A DNA stretch of 64,000 nt from Bryoerythrophyllum caledonicum (lineage: Eukaryota > Streptophyta > Bryopsida > Pottiales > Pottiaceae), in NCBI GenBank assembly GCA_963971425.1, contig OZ020518.1:30262770-30326769 (forward strand), in the 5' to 3' direction. Each line of letters begins with the position of its first letter. Position 1 is the stretch's first letter. The notes under the pieces were generated by a model. The model did no database searches. It saw only the letters and a list, made by a program, of their open reading frames with translations, and had not been told where the DNA came from. Positions 22,451 to 34,973 of this stretch are shown here, piece by piece. The position numbers and the translations under genes are program-made.

Positions 22451-24040
22451 GAGTTTCTATGTTTACTAAGTTTTAAAATTTATGAAGTTCTTAAATTTAT
22501 TGAGTATTACTATTGAATTGGGTTTGTTGAAGCTTTATGGATCATAGTTTACAAAATATTATGATGAATGCATATATTTATTTTCTTTATGAAGTCACTG
22601 CTATTTAAAGCATAATTATCAAGTAGGTCTAAAGCATATGTTGAGAACTACTCTGTTCAAGATATGAAAACTTGGATCTAAGTTTGACTTCATGATTTTT
22701 ACATATATATATTTTTAATTTTTTAATAAAAAAAGTTGCTCAAAGTACTTGTCGTTAGCAAATATCTTTTGAGATGGTATAATGTTTTTCCTGTAGGTCC
22801 AATCAAAATGAAACTTACATTCCTGTGTAGCTCTTATCTTCTTGCACCTTTGTATAGAATTTTAAAATTTGGAAATATAAATACTAAAGTCTCCAAGATG
22901 TGGAAAAGTCCACATCACAATTGTTTGGTCTTTCAAGGTTAATGTTGATGTAAAAAACACAGTTTTAAAGATTGGATTGAAAAATACTGCTTTAAACAAA
23001 TTGGAACAAATTGTACTTGGAATTAAAATATTGGATACAAAAAGTATATACTGACAACAGTAAATCAAATTTTATCTATACTATTATAAGTAATTTGAAC
23101 CAATCAAAGGTCAATATACTTTAGAAAGGTATGACTGAATCATATTCAATAGACCATTCAATTAACTTTTAAAATGATTACATGTTTTGAAGCTAAAAAT
23201 ATAATTGGTTTACATGAAACGAGTTCTATTATTCTCTAATTTTCCAAAATCCCTCTAAGTGACTACAAGAGTTCCTTCAAGGGACTCTTTGGGAAATTAG
23301 GGATTAAAGAAATATACTTTCTTCAATGGCCAAAATGTAAGGTGATGGAATTATATCTAAACCTTTTTTTTTCCTTACAAATTAGTATTGCTAAACAAAT
23401 AAATGATGCTCGTCTCACATTCGCAACAACAAGAATTTTTGTATACAATTTCAAACTCCTACTTGACCATAATCTAAAGTTGTGCAATTTAGACTTCTCC
23501 ATTAATTCATTCTTTAACAGTTCCATTATTCTGTTTTCTATGCACTTATAGTACTGCTATCTCAAATAGAATCTACTAAATTATGAATAATATCATATCA
23601 TAACTTAACTTCTATATTAGATAAAATCTCACAATAGTGTCATTTAAAAATCAATTTATATTATTAATATGATTATGCTATTTAATTTATATATGATGAT
23701 TATAGTACATTCAAATGTAAATCACCAATGTTTTGACCAAAAAATGCTATTACTAGTGAAGTAAACGTATATTTGGTTATCACTTAACATGGTATCGCAC
23801 AGGGACATGGATGATGGTATTATGCGTATGTTTTGGCTTCGCAAGGTATCACCTTTTCTATTACAAAAAAATTAATTTAATAACAATTAAAGAGGATCCA
23901 ACTATTTTTCAAACTAAAACTTCATACAATAATGTTTAATAACAATATCATATAACTTTTGCAACAGACAAAGTCTTACAGTCGTACCATTCTTGTTTCT
24001 GAAACACCTTGAGTACTCTTTCTACTCTTAATTCCAAACC
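22451..24040. other. AT-rich, no gene recognised
   Basis: Only short frames are present, with no clear element boundaries. Confidence 0.3.
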
Positions 24041-26297
24041 TGTACAATGTGGGATACTTACTTTTTGCATTCTTAGGGAAAGTAACTTTTAGTGCTGCCA
24101 ACTTTGACACCCTCTTGAGGGTTAGAAAATTGTTATTTTACCATGAAAATTTTGGCACAAGTTCATTTTCTATGTTGACAACATGTGTGCGATATTTCAA
24201 GGCTAGAAAGTGAATATTGAAAAAGATATTCCAAAAGTATCAACATGTGTAGTTGTAAGCCATTCACTACTACCAATTTTGATATCCTCCTGAGGGCTGA
24301 AAAATTGATATTGTACCATAAAAGTTTTATCACAAGATCATCTCTGAGCTGATAACATGTGTGTTAAATTTGAAGCCACATGATGAATACAATAATAGAT
24401 ATACAAGATTATTTTTCATAGTTACATATGCTGGTAGATTTTGAATATGGATTTTTGTATTCATCTTTTAGCCTTGAAATTTGGCACACATGTTATAAAC
24501 ATAGAGGTGATCATGTGTTAAGACTTTCATAGTAAAATAAAATAAATTCAAACCTAGGAAAGGTGCCAAAGATGAATGGTACCCTTGGTTGTTTCTCACA
24601 ATTAGCACGTTGGTAGATTTTGATAATTTTCTTTTCTATCGTGGATATTTTAGACTTGAAATTAAGCACACATTTAATCAACATAGGGATGGTCTCATGT
24701 CCAAAATCTCATGGGAAAAAATATAAAATCTAATGCATGGGAGGGTGTCAAATTTGGCAAGAGTGAAATGTTTCTCACAACTACACATGTTGCTAGATTT
24801 CAAAAATCTTTTGCTATGTAGGTATTTTGACCTTAAAATTTGGCACACATGCATTCAATATAGAAATGGTTTTATGCCAAAAATTTCATGCATAAAAACA
24901 AAAAAAATTAATCCTTGGGAGTGTGTCAAAGTTGGCCAGGAGTGAAATGTTTCTTACAACTACACATGTTGCTAGATTTTAAATATGTCTCATTGTGTGA
25001 ATGTTTTGGACTTCAACCCCTAAATTTCTTTGACAATTTCACACCAAAAACACTTCAAAATTGTTTGGTTTAGTGCAATGAGTAAAGACAAAGCAAAAAA
25101 CTTTTACTTCTATTTTTAACCATAGGATCTCAATTAAGACATATTAAGTAACTTACATAGAAAATTTCATAAAGTTTGACCGCACGGATTGTAATATTAT
25201 AGTGTTTGAAGTAGAGGAAATGGTCCATTTTCTTCCCTGCATTTCATGGATCAACCGACTTTGACTTCACTTGGTGTCTAATTTTTGCACTACACAAGGT
25301 CTAAATTCATTTCCATCATGTTAAGCACGATATTGGTTCTTTGTACTCCAATTTTAAGAGATAGAAAAATGGTGTAGCATATTTTTAAAAAGTGTGCAAG
25401 GAGTGGAGGTTCAAAAATTGTCAATTTGCCTTATATTTTTTTGTGAACTTAGTATGTTTTAGAATGAGAATCCGAATGATCAATAAGAAGATTTACACCA
25501 CATAATGCTGTGGAAAAAATAAAAAGTAAAAAATATGATGATCTCAAAGTTTTAGGTGAAAAAAAAGAAGTATTTTTGGTACCCTGCCTGACAATGTGCA
25601 ATAATGTGTAAAATTGTTTGACTTGGATTTATATGCTTTTTTTCACTAAAGAAAAGAGATTTTTTTAACAATATGGAAGGGAATGATATTATTAGCAAGT
25701 ATTGAAAATCTCACATTCAATAGAGTGTCCTAGCAAAAGTTTTTGAAGTTGCCCGAAGTGCCCGCTCTCCTCATTTGAAATTCAATACCCTAAAACTTTT
25801 TCATCAAATGTCCAATTTAGGAAAAAAAATTGGACTCACACAAAGCTTTTAGTAATTTCCATCTACAATAAAAATATCAAAGGAAATTGTTATAAAACTA
25901 CACCATAGGAACCTGCCCGAACCTTCTAGAGTCCCCCGAGGGGACTCTTGGAAACTTAGGAGAAAAAAACATGTAATAAACACAGAGATGGTCTCATGCC
26001 AAAAATTACATGGGCAAAAACAAAAAAATCAATCCTTGGGAGGTTTTCAAAGTTCGCAGCTCTGAAACTTTTTTTAGTACTAACCATGTTGGTAGATCTT
26101 GAATATCTTTATTTTATTCATCTTCCGCCCTAGAAATTTTGCACACATGTTGTCAACATAGAAATGATCTTGTGCCAAAAATCTCATGGGAAAAGAACAA
26201 TTTTTAATCCTCAAGAGGGTGTCAGAGTTGGCAGCACTGAAAATTACTTCACCTAGGAATGCAAAAAGTACGTGTCTTTACTGAAGGGTATTGTACA
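24041..26297. mobile_element. Foldback element built of inverted 180-bp units
   Basis: The outer ends (24041-24115 and 26212-26297) are inverted repeats sharing tgtacaat, actttttgcattc, gtgctgccaact and gacaccctcttgagg. Inside are tandem ~180-bp units marked by cacatgtt-g(g/c)tag, with the tggtag/tgctag landmark at 24432, 24611, 24791, 24970 and 26090. The first two units (about 24085-24430) are inverted relative to the rest. The 1,120-bp gap between the last two landmarks equals one unit plus a 940-bp TTAA element that inserted there. No coding capacity. Confidence 0.75.
25017..25961 (+). mobile_element. TTAA-family element (family T, copy 2), nested in the foldback element
   Basis: It starts CCCCTAAATTTCTTTGACA after ttcaa (decayed TTAA) and matches the 45.4-kb and (inverted) 47.0-kb copies along its length, including gacttcacttggtgt and aatctcacattcaatagag. 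The right end is worn (gaaacttaggag). The flanking 180-bp unit places the insertion at a TTAA-like site. It has no transposase frame. Confidence 0.75.
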
Positions 26298-26399
26298 ATA
26301 CATGACCACCTTGTAAGGTGTCAAAGTACACTCAGTCCAATTGATTTAGGAAATTAAGGAAAAATCCAAGGAAAGAGATTTGCCTAAATACCCTGGTCG

Positions 26400-26605
26400 A
26401 ACATTGCAGTAAGCCTCACGCTTGGGAGGATGGGGGAGGGTAGGAACAAAATTGGCCCCTATTTTACTGTTGAAGGGGGCCCTATTTGGACAACGGGGGA
26501 AGCCATGAGGGAAATTTGGGGCTGCAGGCTCCAAATTTGGCAAAAAAATGTCCAAATAAAGTCTCTAGAGCCCCAAAAGTTAAAAGGCCAAAAAATGGAC
26601 CCATC
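26400..26605. mobile_element. Truncated copy of the ggggccaaaacctagcccc MITE
   Basis: This plus-orientation stretch (acgcttgggagga, then ggcccctattttactg, aaatttggggctgcaggc, aaaaggccaaaaaatg) aligns with the MITE copies at 32.76 and 33.27 kb. It stops at about gcccat, just before the left end of the MULE at 26618. Confidence 0.5.
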
Positions 26606-26984
26606 GAAGGTTGGCTCAGGGCAAACTGACCCCCTCGTTCCCCCTCGCGGAATGAAGGGGCCAGTTCTCCTCGCCCACGTTCATCCCAGTAGCCCACCCA
26701 AACCCCACCCATACCCCACCCCACTCGGCCCCGGCATATCTCCCGCGCGGATCAGCTCCTCGCAGCTCAACCGCGCTCTTCGCAGCTCGACCGCGTCACC
26801 GCCCTCCATGACCGCGCGCCGCCCCATGGCCGCGTGTGTGTGCCTGTCTACGCATGTCTGCGCTCATGTTCTGCACTCCGCCTCTCTGCGCCACTTGTTC
26901 GCACGTTTCATGTTAGCTGTTGCGGTTCAGCACCATCAAAGAAGTGATTCCTAAGTTTACACCATATTCAAATTTTTTTAATTA

Positions 26985-27620
26985 CTTCGGTATTGCAACA
27001 TTGACTAATTAGGGTTTAGAAGTAGTGACATATTTACATTTATTTTTCCTCGTGATGGTGTTGCAATGGGAGATTAGAAGTGTTTTAGGTACGCTTGATG
27101 GAGGCATGCAATGTAAGTGACTTGATTTTGCAATATATTATGATTTTTGGGTATTGAGATTTTACAAGAGTAGTGATTTTTGTTTTTGACTAGCAATTTA
27201 GCTAGTCGTAAGTGCTTTGAAATTGTTTGACAATGCATGATGTGACATGTTGTGCGTAAATTTTGTTGTGAGAAGTGATGGATTCCAAGTAAATGACATT
27301 TTTTTGAGTCGTGTCGGGTATTGCGAGTTTGTCACAGCCATTAGCTGTGACATATTTAGTGCCCTTTTCTACGTCGTGATGGATATTGCAATGTTGCCAC
27401 AGAGTTTACTTGTGACGTTTTATGTGCTCTTTTTCGCACATGAGGGGAATTGCATAATTTTTTTCCCTTGTTTAGTAATGTTAGGTGTTCATTAAGTTAT
27501 GATATTGTTGCAACATATTAGGTGCTTTCTTTTTGGGGTCCTAACAAATATTGCTTCATTTTTTCCATGACATCGTGTTGTACTTGGTGTGTTTTAAAAT
27601 CATGACCGGTATTGGTATTT
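26985..27620 (+). repeat. Left subterminal motif cluster of MULE A
   Basis: Copies of a gtgacgggtattgca-like motif in plus orientation at about 26988, 27051, 27311, 27375, 27439 and 27601, commonly about 63 bp apart, embedded in diverged tandem blocks. They mirror the cluster near the other end. A role as transposase binding sites is inference. Confidence 0.5.
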
Positions 27621-27740
27621 TAGGATAATCTCTTTCATTTTTCTTGACTTTGTGATTAGGTCTTGTACTGCTTAGAGAGGTTTGAAGATGTAAGATTCTT
27701 ATTTCATTCTTGCTTGTGTATAATTTTTTCATTCCGCGGG

Positions 27741-28746
27741 ATGGAGTTATCCGCCTTACTACTTGCCGTTCTCGATTGGGACTACAAGGAAGTACCGCAT
27801 GCGGAGAAGCCATGACATTGCAAGGTTGAGAATTGTGTCTTTGGTCCGTGGAAGAATCGGCTACACTTGAATATTCATCTTCGTCATCGCCATCACATGG
27901 AGCTCACGACGCAAACACCTAGTCGTCCACGGAAGGTAGAACGGCTTTGCAACATCAACTTTTGCCGTATGAATGCAAGAATTTTAACAAAGCCGTTCAA
28001 GAGACAACGGAAGGAGTTTAGGGTTACTAACTCCAAGCGTGGACGAAGGCGGCGGAGGCGTTGTGGGCACAAGTGGAGATGGCAGCCACCGTTAACTGTA
28101 CTACATCGGAGAAACATTTTATTGTCATAGCAATGGAGAAGAAGTATGCCACTCATCTCGGGGCAAAGAAGGAAGGAGTTGGAGAATTGGATGCGGCATG
28201 CTTTGACGCACTACCACGCCATCCCGATTTTGCCAACGCCGTTATGGAGTTGAAGTTGGGCCGTGACGCGGACGAGTTGGAGATTGCGCAATTTAAGGAT
28301 CTTCACCGCATTTTCAATCAAAAGGAGTGGAAGAAGAATTTGAAGCTCCGAGTCAAGTGTGTGAAAGACTTGGTACGTTGGCATCGTCAACAATCTATTC
28401 AAGCCATGTAAGTTCAATTTCTTTCATTTCTTATGAAGTTTGTAAACTTTTAATGTTTTAGAATCGTTTTGTTTATTCTATTTTTTTAAGTATAAATTTG
28501 CTACTGACATAATATATTATTGTAATATAGACACAAAGAGGGGAAGGCAAATTTCATTGAACGCTACTTGGAGGCCGAGAAGAATGTCTTCCACATGAAG
28601 AACATTCTTTCAATGGACCGCATTGAGACATCATGCTCGTCTATGCGAACAAGCGCGGCTTGGATGTCGAGGAGGAATGTAATGAAGAAGAACAAGATGA
28701 AGAAGAAGAAGAAGAAGAAGAAGGACAAGATCAAGAAGAAGAGTAG
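27741..28746 (+). pseudogene. MULE A partner gene, zinc-finger-like with acidic tail, broken
   Basis: Starts at an ATG (MELSALLLAVLDWDY), reaches a TGA after 24 codons, then continues with a C2H2-like finger (CKVENCVFGPWKNRLHLNIH and following histidines). After a frameshift and two further stops comes a long helical region (KHFIVIAMEKKYATHLG to KCVKDLVRWHRQQ). A GT..AG intron (28408-28530) follows, then FIERYLEAEKNVFHMKN. Another frameshift leads to a Glu-rich tail ending in TAG at 28744-28746. It converges on the transposase, as mudrB does on mudrA, but I see no sequence basis to call it MURB-like. I do not recognise the family. Confidence 0.5.
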
Positions 28747-29185
28747 ATCAATAAGAGTTCATACTTTGTATTGTTTGATTATTTATTGTTATTAGTGTCT
28801 TCTTCCTTTGTGTGTTGAATACGGTTTTGGATATTGTTTCCATTTTGGTGAAGGATTTGATGTGAACCATGATGTGATATGAATGGATGTGAGATTTATA
28901 CTCATTGTTCATGTTCAACATTATTGGGTATAATGTCAATACCATTTTTGAAATTTTGTGTGTTTCATTTTTGATGTGTAGATAGTATATATAATATCAA
29001 TGTTAATGACTCTATAATAATATAAAAAGCATCGAGGCATACATCTTTTATAACCTCGTAAGAAAAACCTCAAATTATCAAAAAAACATTGAGGTAAACA
29101 AATCAATAATGTATTAACTATACAATATCTACTCTATTGGAGTATTGGTCTTTTTCCTCTTCCGGGTACCCGCTATTCGTTCCCT

Positions 29186-31646
29186 CTAATCTTTCTCCCT
29201 AGCCACCAAATTACCATCTTTTGTATATAAAATTTCAAAAGCTGTTTGAGGATGCAAAATATCGTTCTCCTGTAACGTACGGATTTGACGAATGTCACTT
29301 ACAATGGTAGACATTATCGACTGTAAGTGCTTCAAAAGGACTTCACCTCCGGAAGTAGCTTCAGAAATTGACTTATCCATCAAATCTCGAACCATACGTA
29401 GAGTATATTCGTTGGATGATTCCGTACTCTCTACTTTGCGAGGCCCGATGATCTCATTTGGTAAAGTGTCATTTAAATCCAATACATCAAAATCATCAAA
29501 TTCCGGCACAAGCCCATCCCCCTCTACGTCATTCGTTCCCGGTACGACATTGTCTTCCGCCACATCTTTGTCATCACCGTCTTCACTTTCAGCATCTTCG
29601 AAAGAATCACTTGGGACATTGTGAATGAACATAGTTTCGAGCCCCCCTCGAACCGAACCATAAAAAGTTCCTAAATATTCTAACGAAGTTTTTAACGATA
29701 AATCAGTAGACACTTTGAGAACAACAAGTTGATGCTTACAAAAGTTACCCCGTATGCGCCATTCACATGAACAACACGCATACGAACTAAATGGGTCATA
29801 AATGTCATACCAACGGTCGTGAAAAGATTGTAATTTCACTTTCCATACCAAATCACCTTCCTTCGGGGGTAGAATGTCGTGGAGGGGAATTGTCTTCCCT
29901 TGTGCAATTCCTCTCTCTACAATCCCTTCCACGGATTTGTTGGGAATGTAACCGTTCACCTTTTGCCCTTACATATACATGCAGTGATTGACAACCGGGT
30001 TTGACAACCGCCATACAAGAAAATCAATTCTTCTCCCCCGTCTATTTTGATTATCAACCAACATCCACGGTTTAAGAGCTCCATGATAGCCTTCAATACT
30101 TGATTGAATATCTTGATTTGAATGATGATGTCGGCAGTGATCAATGAGGTATAAGTCTGTAACAATATAAAAGAAACACATTTTATTTATAAATTGTTAT
30201 CGTAGTAGATGATAAAGTAAAATGTAGTACTTACAATTTTAAAAATGTATTACATGCGGAAATATCAAGATCCGATAAGAGGTCAAATACCTTGATGCTT
30301 GTAGTGAGTTTTGAAGTAGTTCTAGAATTTATCAACATATAAATATTGGAAGATAATTTCACCAATCTTCTTTGCACGTTCCAAAAAATCCGATTCTTCT
30401 TCTTTGTACTCGATCCTTAAGTACAAAAAATAATGAATACAAGATCCCGTAAGTTTCTCACATTAGGAACCTTAGGAGAATATGATTCTTCCAAGTTTTG
30501 ATAATGTGGAATGCAGGTAAGTGAATGGAGACATTGTCCTCTGGCCAAACATGCTTAATAGCGTTTCAAATCTCCACAACATTGTCAGGCATGAAGCATG
30601 AAGGTAAGAAGTAGGGCATATCTCTCTTGATATGCCGCCGCAAAGGTTCTAACTACATGGTTAAATCATCTTCTGTAGATCCACTTGAAAGCACCCTAAC
30701 AACATGAATTCTGTTATTCCAATCATCAAACACAAGTAGAGACCATAGGAGATAGTTAGGGATATTTATACCATGTGTTGCATCCATAGAGATTGCTCTC
30801 CTATGCCCAAATTTCATCATAATTTTCTTTTGCCAATCGGTTTGGATATCCAAGATGAAAGGTAAATCCCTCACATCATCTTGTTCATGCCACATGAAAA
30901 CTTTTTCGGAACATGCTTCGGTCCATATCTTCACGCTAGAGAAATCCGAAGGATCTCTACACCAAATTTTCATCTTTTGGCGTCCCTCTAAGTATGCTAT
31001 ATCTTTGAGTTTGATGAAGTCATCTCAATTCAAAGGCACACATAATTTCCTTCGGTCATTCCAATTCCACCGATGCTCTTCAAATATTTGAAGAGATGTG
31101 AATCATGCGCTCAATTTCTTTTGAATCCAAGCCTTCATTTCGCCACTCATTCGTGGTTGATAAACGATTTTCCTTCCAACCAACTCTAAATGACTAGGAC
31201 CATGACCTGGAGTCCCATCTTCTTGTGTGTGATCCACATGATAGTATGCTACTTTGGCAACATTTGGATACAACTGTAAGTGCTTGATTGAAAACTCAGC
31301 AATGCATCGACGTTTGTGAGACTTACAAATTCGTGGATCGTTCCTATGATCCTCCGGGCCATACGCACATTCGTACCACACATGCTCGATAAATGAAGTA
31401 GTGTACGGCTTCTTCTTATCTTCTCCTTTCTTTCACTCTTTCACATTCCAACCAACCAATGAACCATCGTCTTAAGTCTGGCCTTCTATGAAATCTTGAA
31501 TCCTCACATAAAGGATGTATGAATGCACGATTGCACTTGCATTGCCCCATCCTTGTCTACTCGCATGCTCCCATGTAATGTCATGGAATGAAATTGGTCC
31601 AGGCGGAGGATTCTGGACGTTGATAGTCTTCCTTGATTTTGGCATG
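29186..31646 (-). pseudogene. MULE transposase with SWIM finger, several stops
   Basis: Reads from the ATG at 31646 (MPKSRKTINVQNPPPG). One frame can be followed through in-frame stops (TAA near 31470, TGAs near 31430, 31104 and 31022, TAG near 30654, TGA near 30550). Landmarks in order: a region with ECAYGPEDHRNDPRICKSHK, the MULE DDE core start GHRRAISMDATHG, a second core region PSCFMPDNVVEI and FHIIKTW, IEGYHGALKPW and LVWRLSNPVV, then a SWIM zinc finger (CSC-x8-CKH). The C-terminus is acidic (SEDGDDKDVAEDN) and helical, ending at 29186. Most stops could be CGA/CAA to TGA/TAA changes. The enzyme would have moved MULE A but is dead in this copy. Confidence 0.85.
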
Positions 31647-31889
31647 TTGACTCTATAAGAAAAAGTTAGAATAAAAGAAAGACAAATTGAGCAATGGAAA
31701 AGAAAGTGGCGGATAGATCAATTTACGTACATAAATAGTCATTATTTTTAATGCGGTAGAAATAAAAGTATTTTATTCGAATTATGACAAATTTATGTAA
31801 TTATAAGGTTAGGGAAGACCAAATATACATAGCAATACACTTCACGGACATGACAACTAAAAAACATTTCCTTAGTTACTATGTTTTTC

Positions 31890-32548
31890 ATGAGAAATAC
31901 CCGTCACGCTACAAAAATAAGAAACAAAACGTCACTGGTTTCTTATCACAATATCCGTCACAAAGGAAAAAGGTCTCAATAAATGTACTTGAGTGAGCAT
32001 TTAAAAGGCAATACCCGTCACCCACAGTAAAAATTCCCTAAAACGACCCTGGGAGCCTTTGCATCCAAAAGCAATACTTGTCACGCACAAACTCAAATTT
32101 AAGAAATGCGTCATTGTCTACTTCTTCTACACCTTCTTCAAAAGTTGTATGTAGCATAAATTTGTGCCATAAAAATCCTAAATCACACTCAATGGAATGA
32201 TTGCAATATATCTCATACCCTAAACAATAACAATTCACTTATTGAATAAACTAATGTATCACTCAAGAAACTTGACAACATAAAACTCAAACCCTAGTTC
32301 TCAATGACAACACACCTAAGCACAAAATATGAGCTCAAAAGATCAATCTCTACGGAATGGAAACCATCAAAGAAATAATGTATTCAATATTAGTGTCAAA
32401 TGGGCACAAAGGATAGCACTTGAGAACACTTGGGGAGGTACCAAAACAAACCCTATACGGGCTCCTACACACACAAGCTTCACAAGAAGCAATACCCGTT
32501 ACGAGTATTTTTTTGAAAAATGTGCCACGGCAATACCCGTCACAGGCA
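31890..32548 (-). repeat. Right subterminal motif cluster of MULE A
   Basis: caatacccgtcac-type motifs (the reverse complement of the left cluster) at about 31894, 31949, 32008, 32071, 32489 and 32529. The first four are spaced 55-63 bp. Confidence 0.65.
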
Positions 32549-32755
32549 CTTTTTACAGAAATGTGTTAGGAAGGGCGAGAGGAGCGCACGGGCCAAGGCA
32601 CATGCCGGGCAGGGGGAGGGTTTGTGTGTCGGGTGGGATTTGTAGGTGAGGGCAGGCAAGATGGGGGATGAAGGTGGGTGAGGGGAACTGGCTCCTTCAG
32701 CCCTGGAGGGGGGAACGAAGGGGTTAGTTCGCCCTGGGCCCAAGGTTGACGATTT

Positions 32756-33021
32756 GGCAGGATACCCCCCACGCTCGGACTTACCAGGTGGGGGAGGAGG
32801 TGGTGGGGCCAAAACCTAGCCCCTATTTTGTTTTTGGATGGAGCCCTAAATTTAGTAAGGGAATCTTCTACACTAAATTGGGGCTGTAGGCCCTAGTTTA
32901 GTAAAAAAAAAAGCCAAAAAATCCTCTGACCCCCTCAAAATGAGAGGGCCAGAAAAATGAGCCCATGCAATTAAGACGGGGCCCACCACGGGTAAGTCCG
33001 AGCTTGGAGGGTATCATGTCC
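32756..33021. mobile_element. MITE, 266 bp (ggggccaaaacctagcccc family, copy 1)
   Basis: The ends are inverted repeats: left caggatacccccc then acgctcggacttacc; right, read inward, catgataccctccaagctcg then gacttaccc. The interior is G/C-rich with no frame. A second copy lies 250 bp downstream. Confidence 0.75.
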
Positions 33022-33271
33022 ACGCCCAAGGTTGAGGCTTGGTGCAATGCTAGACCATGGTAAACAGGGAGATCCCAAGGAAACACACTTTGACTGGAAA
33101 TTGCATTGAATGACAACAGGAATTACAATGTTGAAATGCTAACTTAGGATGAACTTTAGAATTGTTCATTGAATGTCCTTGTACCACTTGGCACTCTGGG
33201 TATAATAACATGTGGTCCCTTGTAGCAATGGTAACTTGAGCTTCAAATTATGGTATGTAATGGAGCGATTT

Positions 33272-33540
33272 GACAGGAAACCCCCATGCTCAGACTTACC
33301 ACGTGGGGAGGAGGTGGTGGGGCCAAAACCTGGCCCCTATTTTGTTTTTGGATGGGGCCCTAAATTTAGCCAAAGGGGGATCTATGGACTAAATTGGCCG
33401 TAGGCCCCAATTTCGTAAAAAAAAGCCAAAAAAAACCTCTCACCCCCCCCCCCCCAAAATGGTAGGGCCAGAAAAATGAGCCCATGCAATTAAGACGGGG
33501 CCCCACCTCGGGTAAGCCCGAGCTTGGGGGGTTTCCTGTC
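33272..33540. mobile_element. MITE, 269 bp (same family, copy 2)
   Basis: Ends gacaggaaacccccatgctc and, inverted, gacaggaaaccccccaagct. The interior is close to copy 1 (tggggccaaaacct, cccctattttgtttttgga, gaaaaatgagcccatgcaat). Both copies share short flanks (cgattt on the left, cacgcc on the right), so the true element ends may lie a few bases out. Confidence 0.75.
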
Positions 33541-33558
33541 CACGCCGTAATGCAGCAT

Positions 33559-33563
33559 GGCGT
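33559..33563. other. Left target-site duplication of the gypsy element
   Basis: GCGT (33560-33563) precedes the left LTR and is repeated immediately after the right LTR (44704-44707). Confidence 0.8.
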
Positions 33564-34973
33564 TGTCGGGTAGAGAAGTCTTTGCCTTGGGAAAATACTG
33601 GATTTCTTGCTGCAGTTAGTTTTGGCTTAAGACATGAAAGACAAGGATAATATAAGAAGTATTAATCCTTGAACACATCATGTATACATACTTGTATCTA
33701 TACCCTTTTGTACGTATACGTAGAGTATTCCTATCCGTATATGTAGAGTATTTTTATACGTACATGTAGAGTACTTTAATACTTGTATTTGTCATGTATA
33801 AATACAGTAGAATATACTATACAAATACATGATTCATACGTACAAGTATAATACTTTTATACATACATGTACAAAGTATAAATACGATCTACCGTATACA
33901 AAACCGTATAAGTTTTGTACATACCTTCAAAATCCCGAATCTTCCTCTAAAATAATAGCCAAACTTCAAATAACCACCAAATTAGCATAAACACTTCAAA
34001 TCAAGAGTGCATTAGCTTTTTGGAAAGCTATCAAAGTGCTTAACGGAGGGAAAAAAAATTAAAGCTCTACAAGGTACTGTCAAGAGTCCATAGCTCGTCA
34101 AAGGTCGTACGCCCAAATTCAGCATCAGCTGCACCTCCCTTTGCTTCACAGAGCACTCTGACTTCATACAAGCTTTGCCAAAGCCGAGTGATAGCTTCCT
34201 AGAAATCTGATAACACCACCTAAGCTCTCTACAAAATTCGTCTTCAAAATCTATACCAAACGTTTTCTATGCTCAGTTGAAGTTGGTACTTACTTCCACT
34301 CTTGAATTTAGTCGGCAACTCAACACCCTCTCACTTTCAAAGCCATAACTTTGTCTCAAACAATCTAAATAAAAAGTTACAAAGCTCCATAGAAAACTAA
34401 CACAATAACACTTGACTTGCTCAAATTTCATAAACAAAAACACCATAAACAAGTTTCTACAAGCTTTTGAAGTCTCGGTCTTCTAAATTTCTTTACAGCA
34501 GACACTGTCCAACTCAAACACTCATAGAAATTACACACAAATCTCAAATAGAGCGTGCTATATCATTATGAAACCACAACAACAAGATGTACAAGCTCTT
34601 AAAATCTCATAGTAAAACTCGTAGTACACACTAAGCTCTTGCTCTCCAAAAAACTGCACACCAAAAAAACTCTACTCTCCAGGAGGAGAGAGGGGAACCC
34701 GACCCCTTTGCCTCCCCCCAAAGTCAACACCAGCCCATACCTACGCCTCATGGGCCTCAACTAGTCATTGGCTAACTCCCTTAAGCTTACTTCAGCCTTA
34801 TCTATCCCTTATCTTAGCCATAAGGCATCAAAAGTCTACCAAATGGTAAATTATTTCTACCTTTCATCTACCAAACTTCTAACATGCAAGGTGAAGTTTG
34901 GAAACATTAAAAACTAAACAAATAAAATCAAATATATGTCTAAAAGAGCTTGAAAAGAATTTCAAGAGGAACT

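Larger units (their letters stand above)
26618..32735. mobile_element. 6.1-kb Mutator-like element (MULE A) with long TIRs
   Basis: The left end (from 26618, agggcaaactgacccc) and right end (to 32735, read inward agggcgaactaacccc) are inverted repeats. They match well for about 80 bp and more weakly to about 125 bp. Between them are two convergent decayed genes: a plus-strand partner (27741-28746) and a minus-strand MULE transposase (31646-29186). Clusters of a short GGGTATTG motif lie inside each end. Long TIRs, the transposase class and a convergent two-gene layout recall MuDR. I could not find an unambiguous 9-bp target duplication. Confidence 0.75.
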
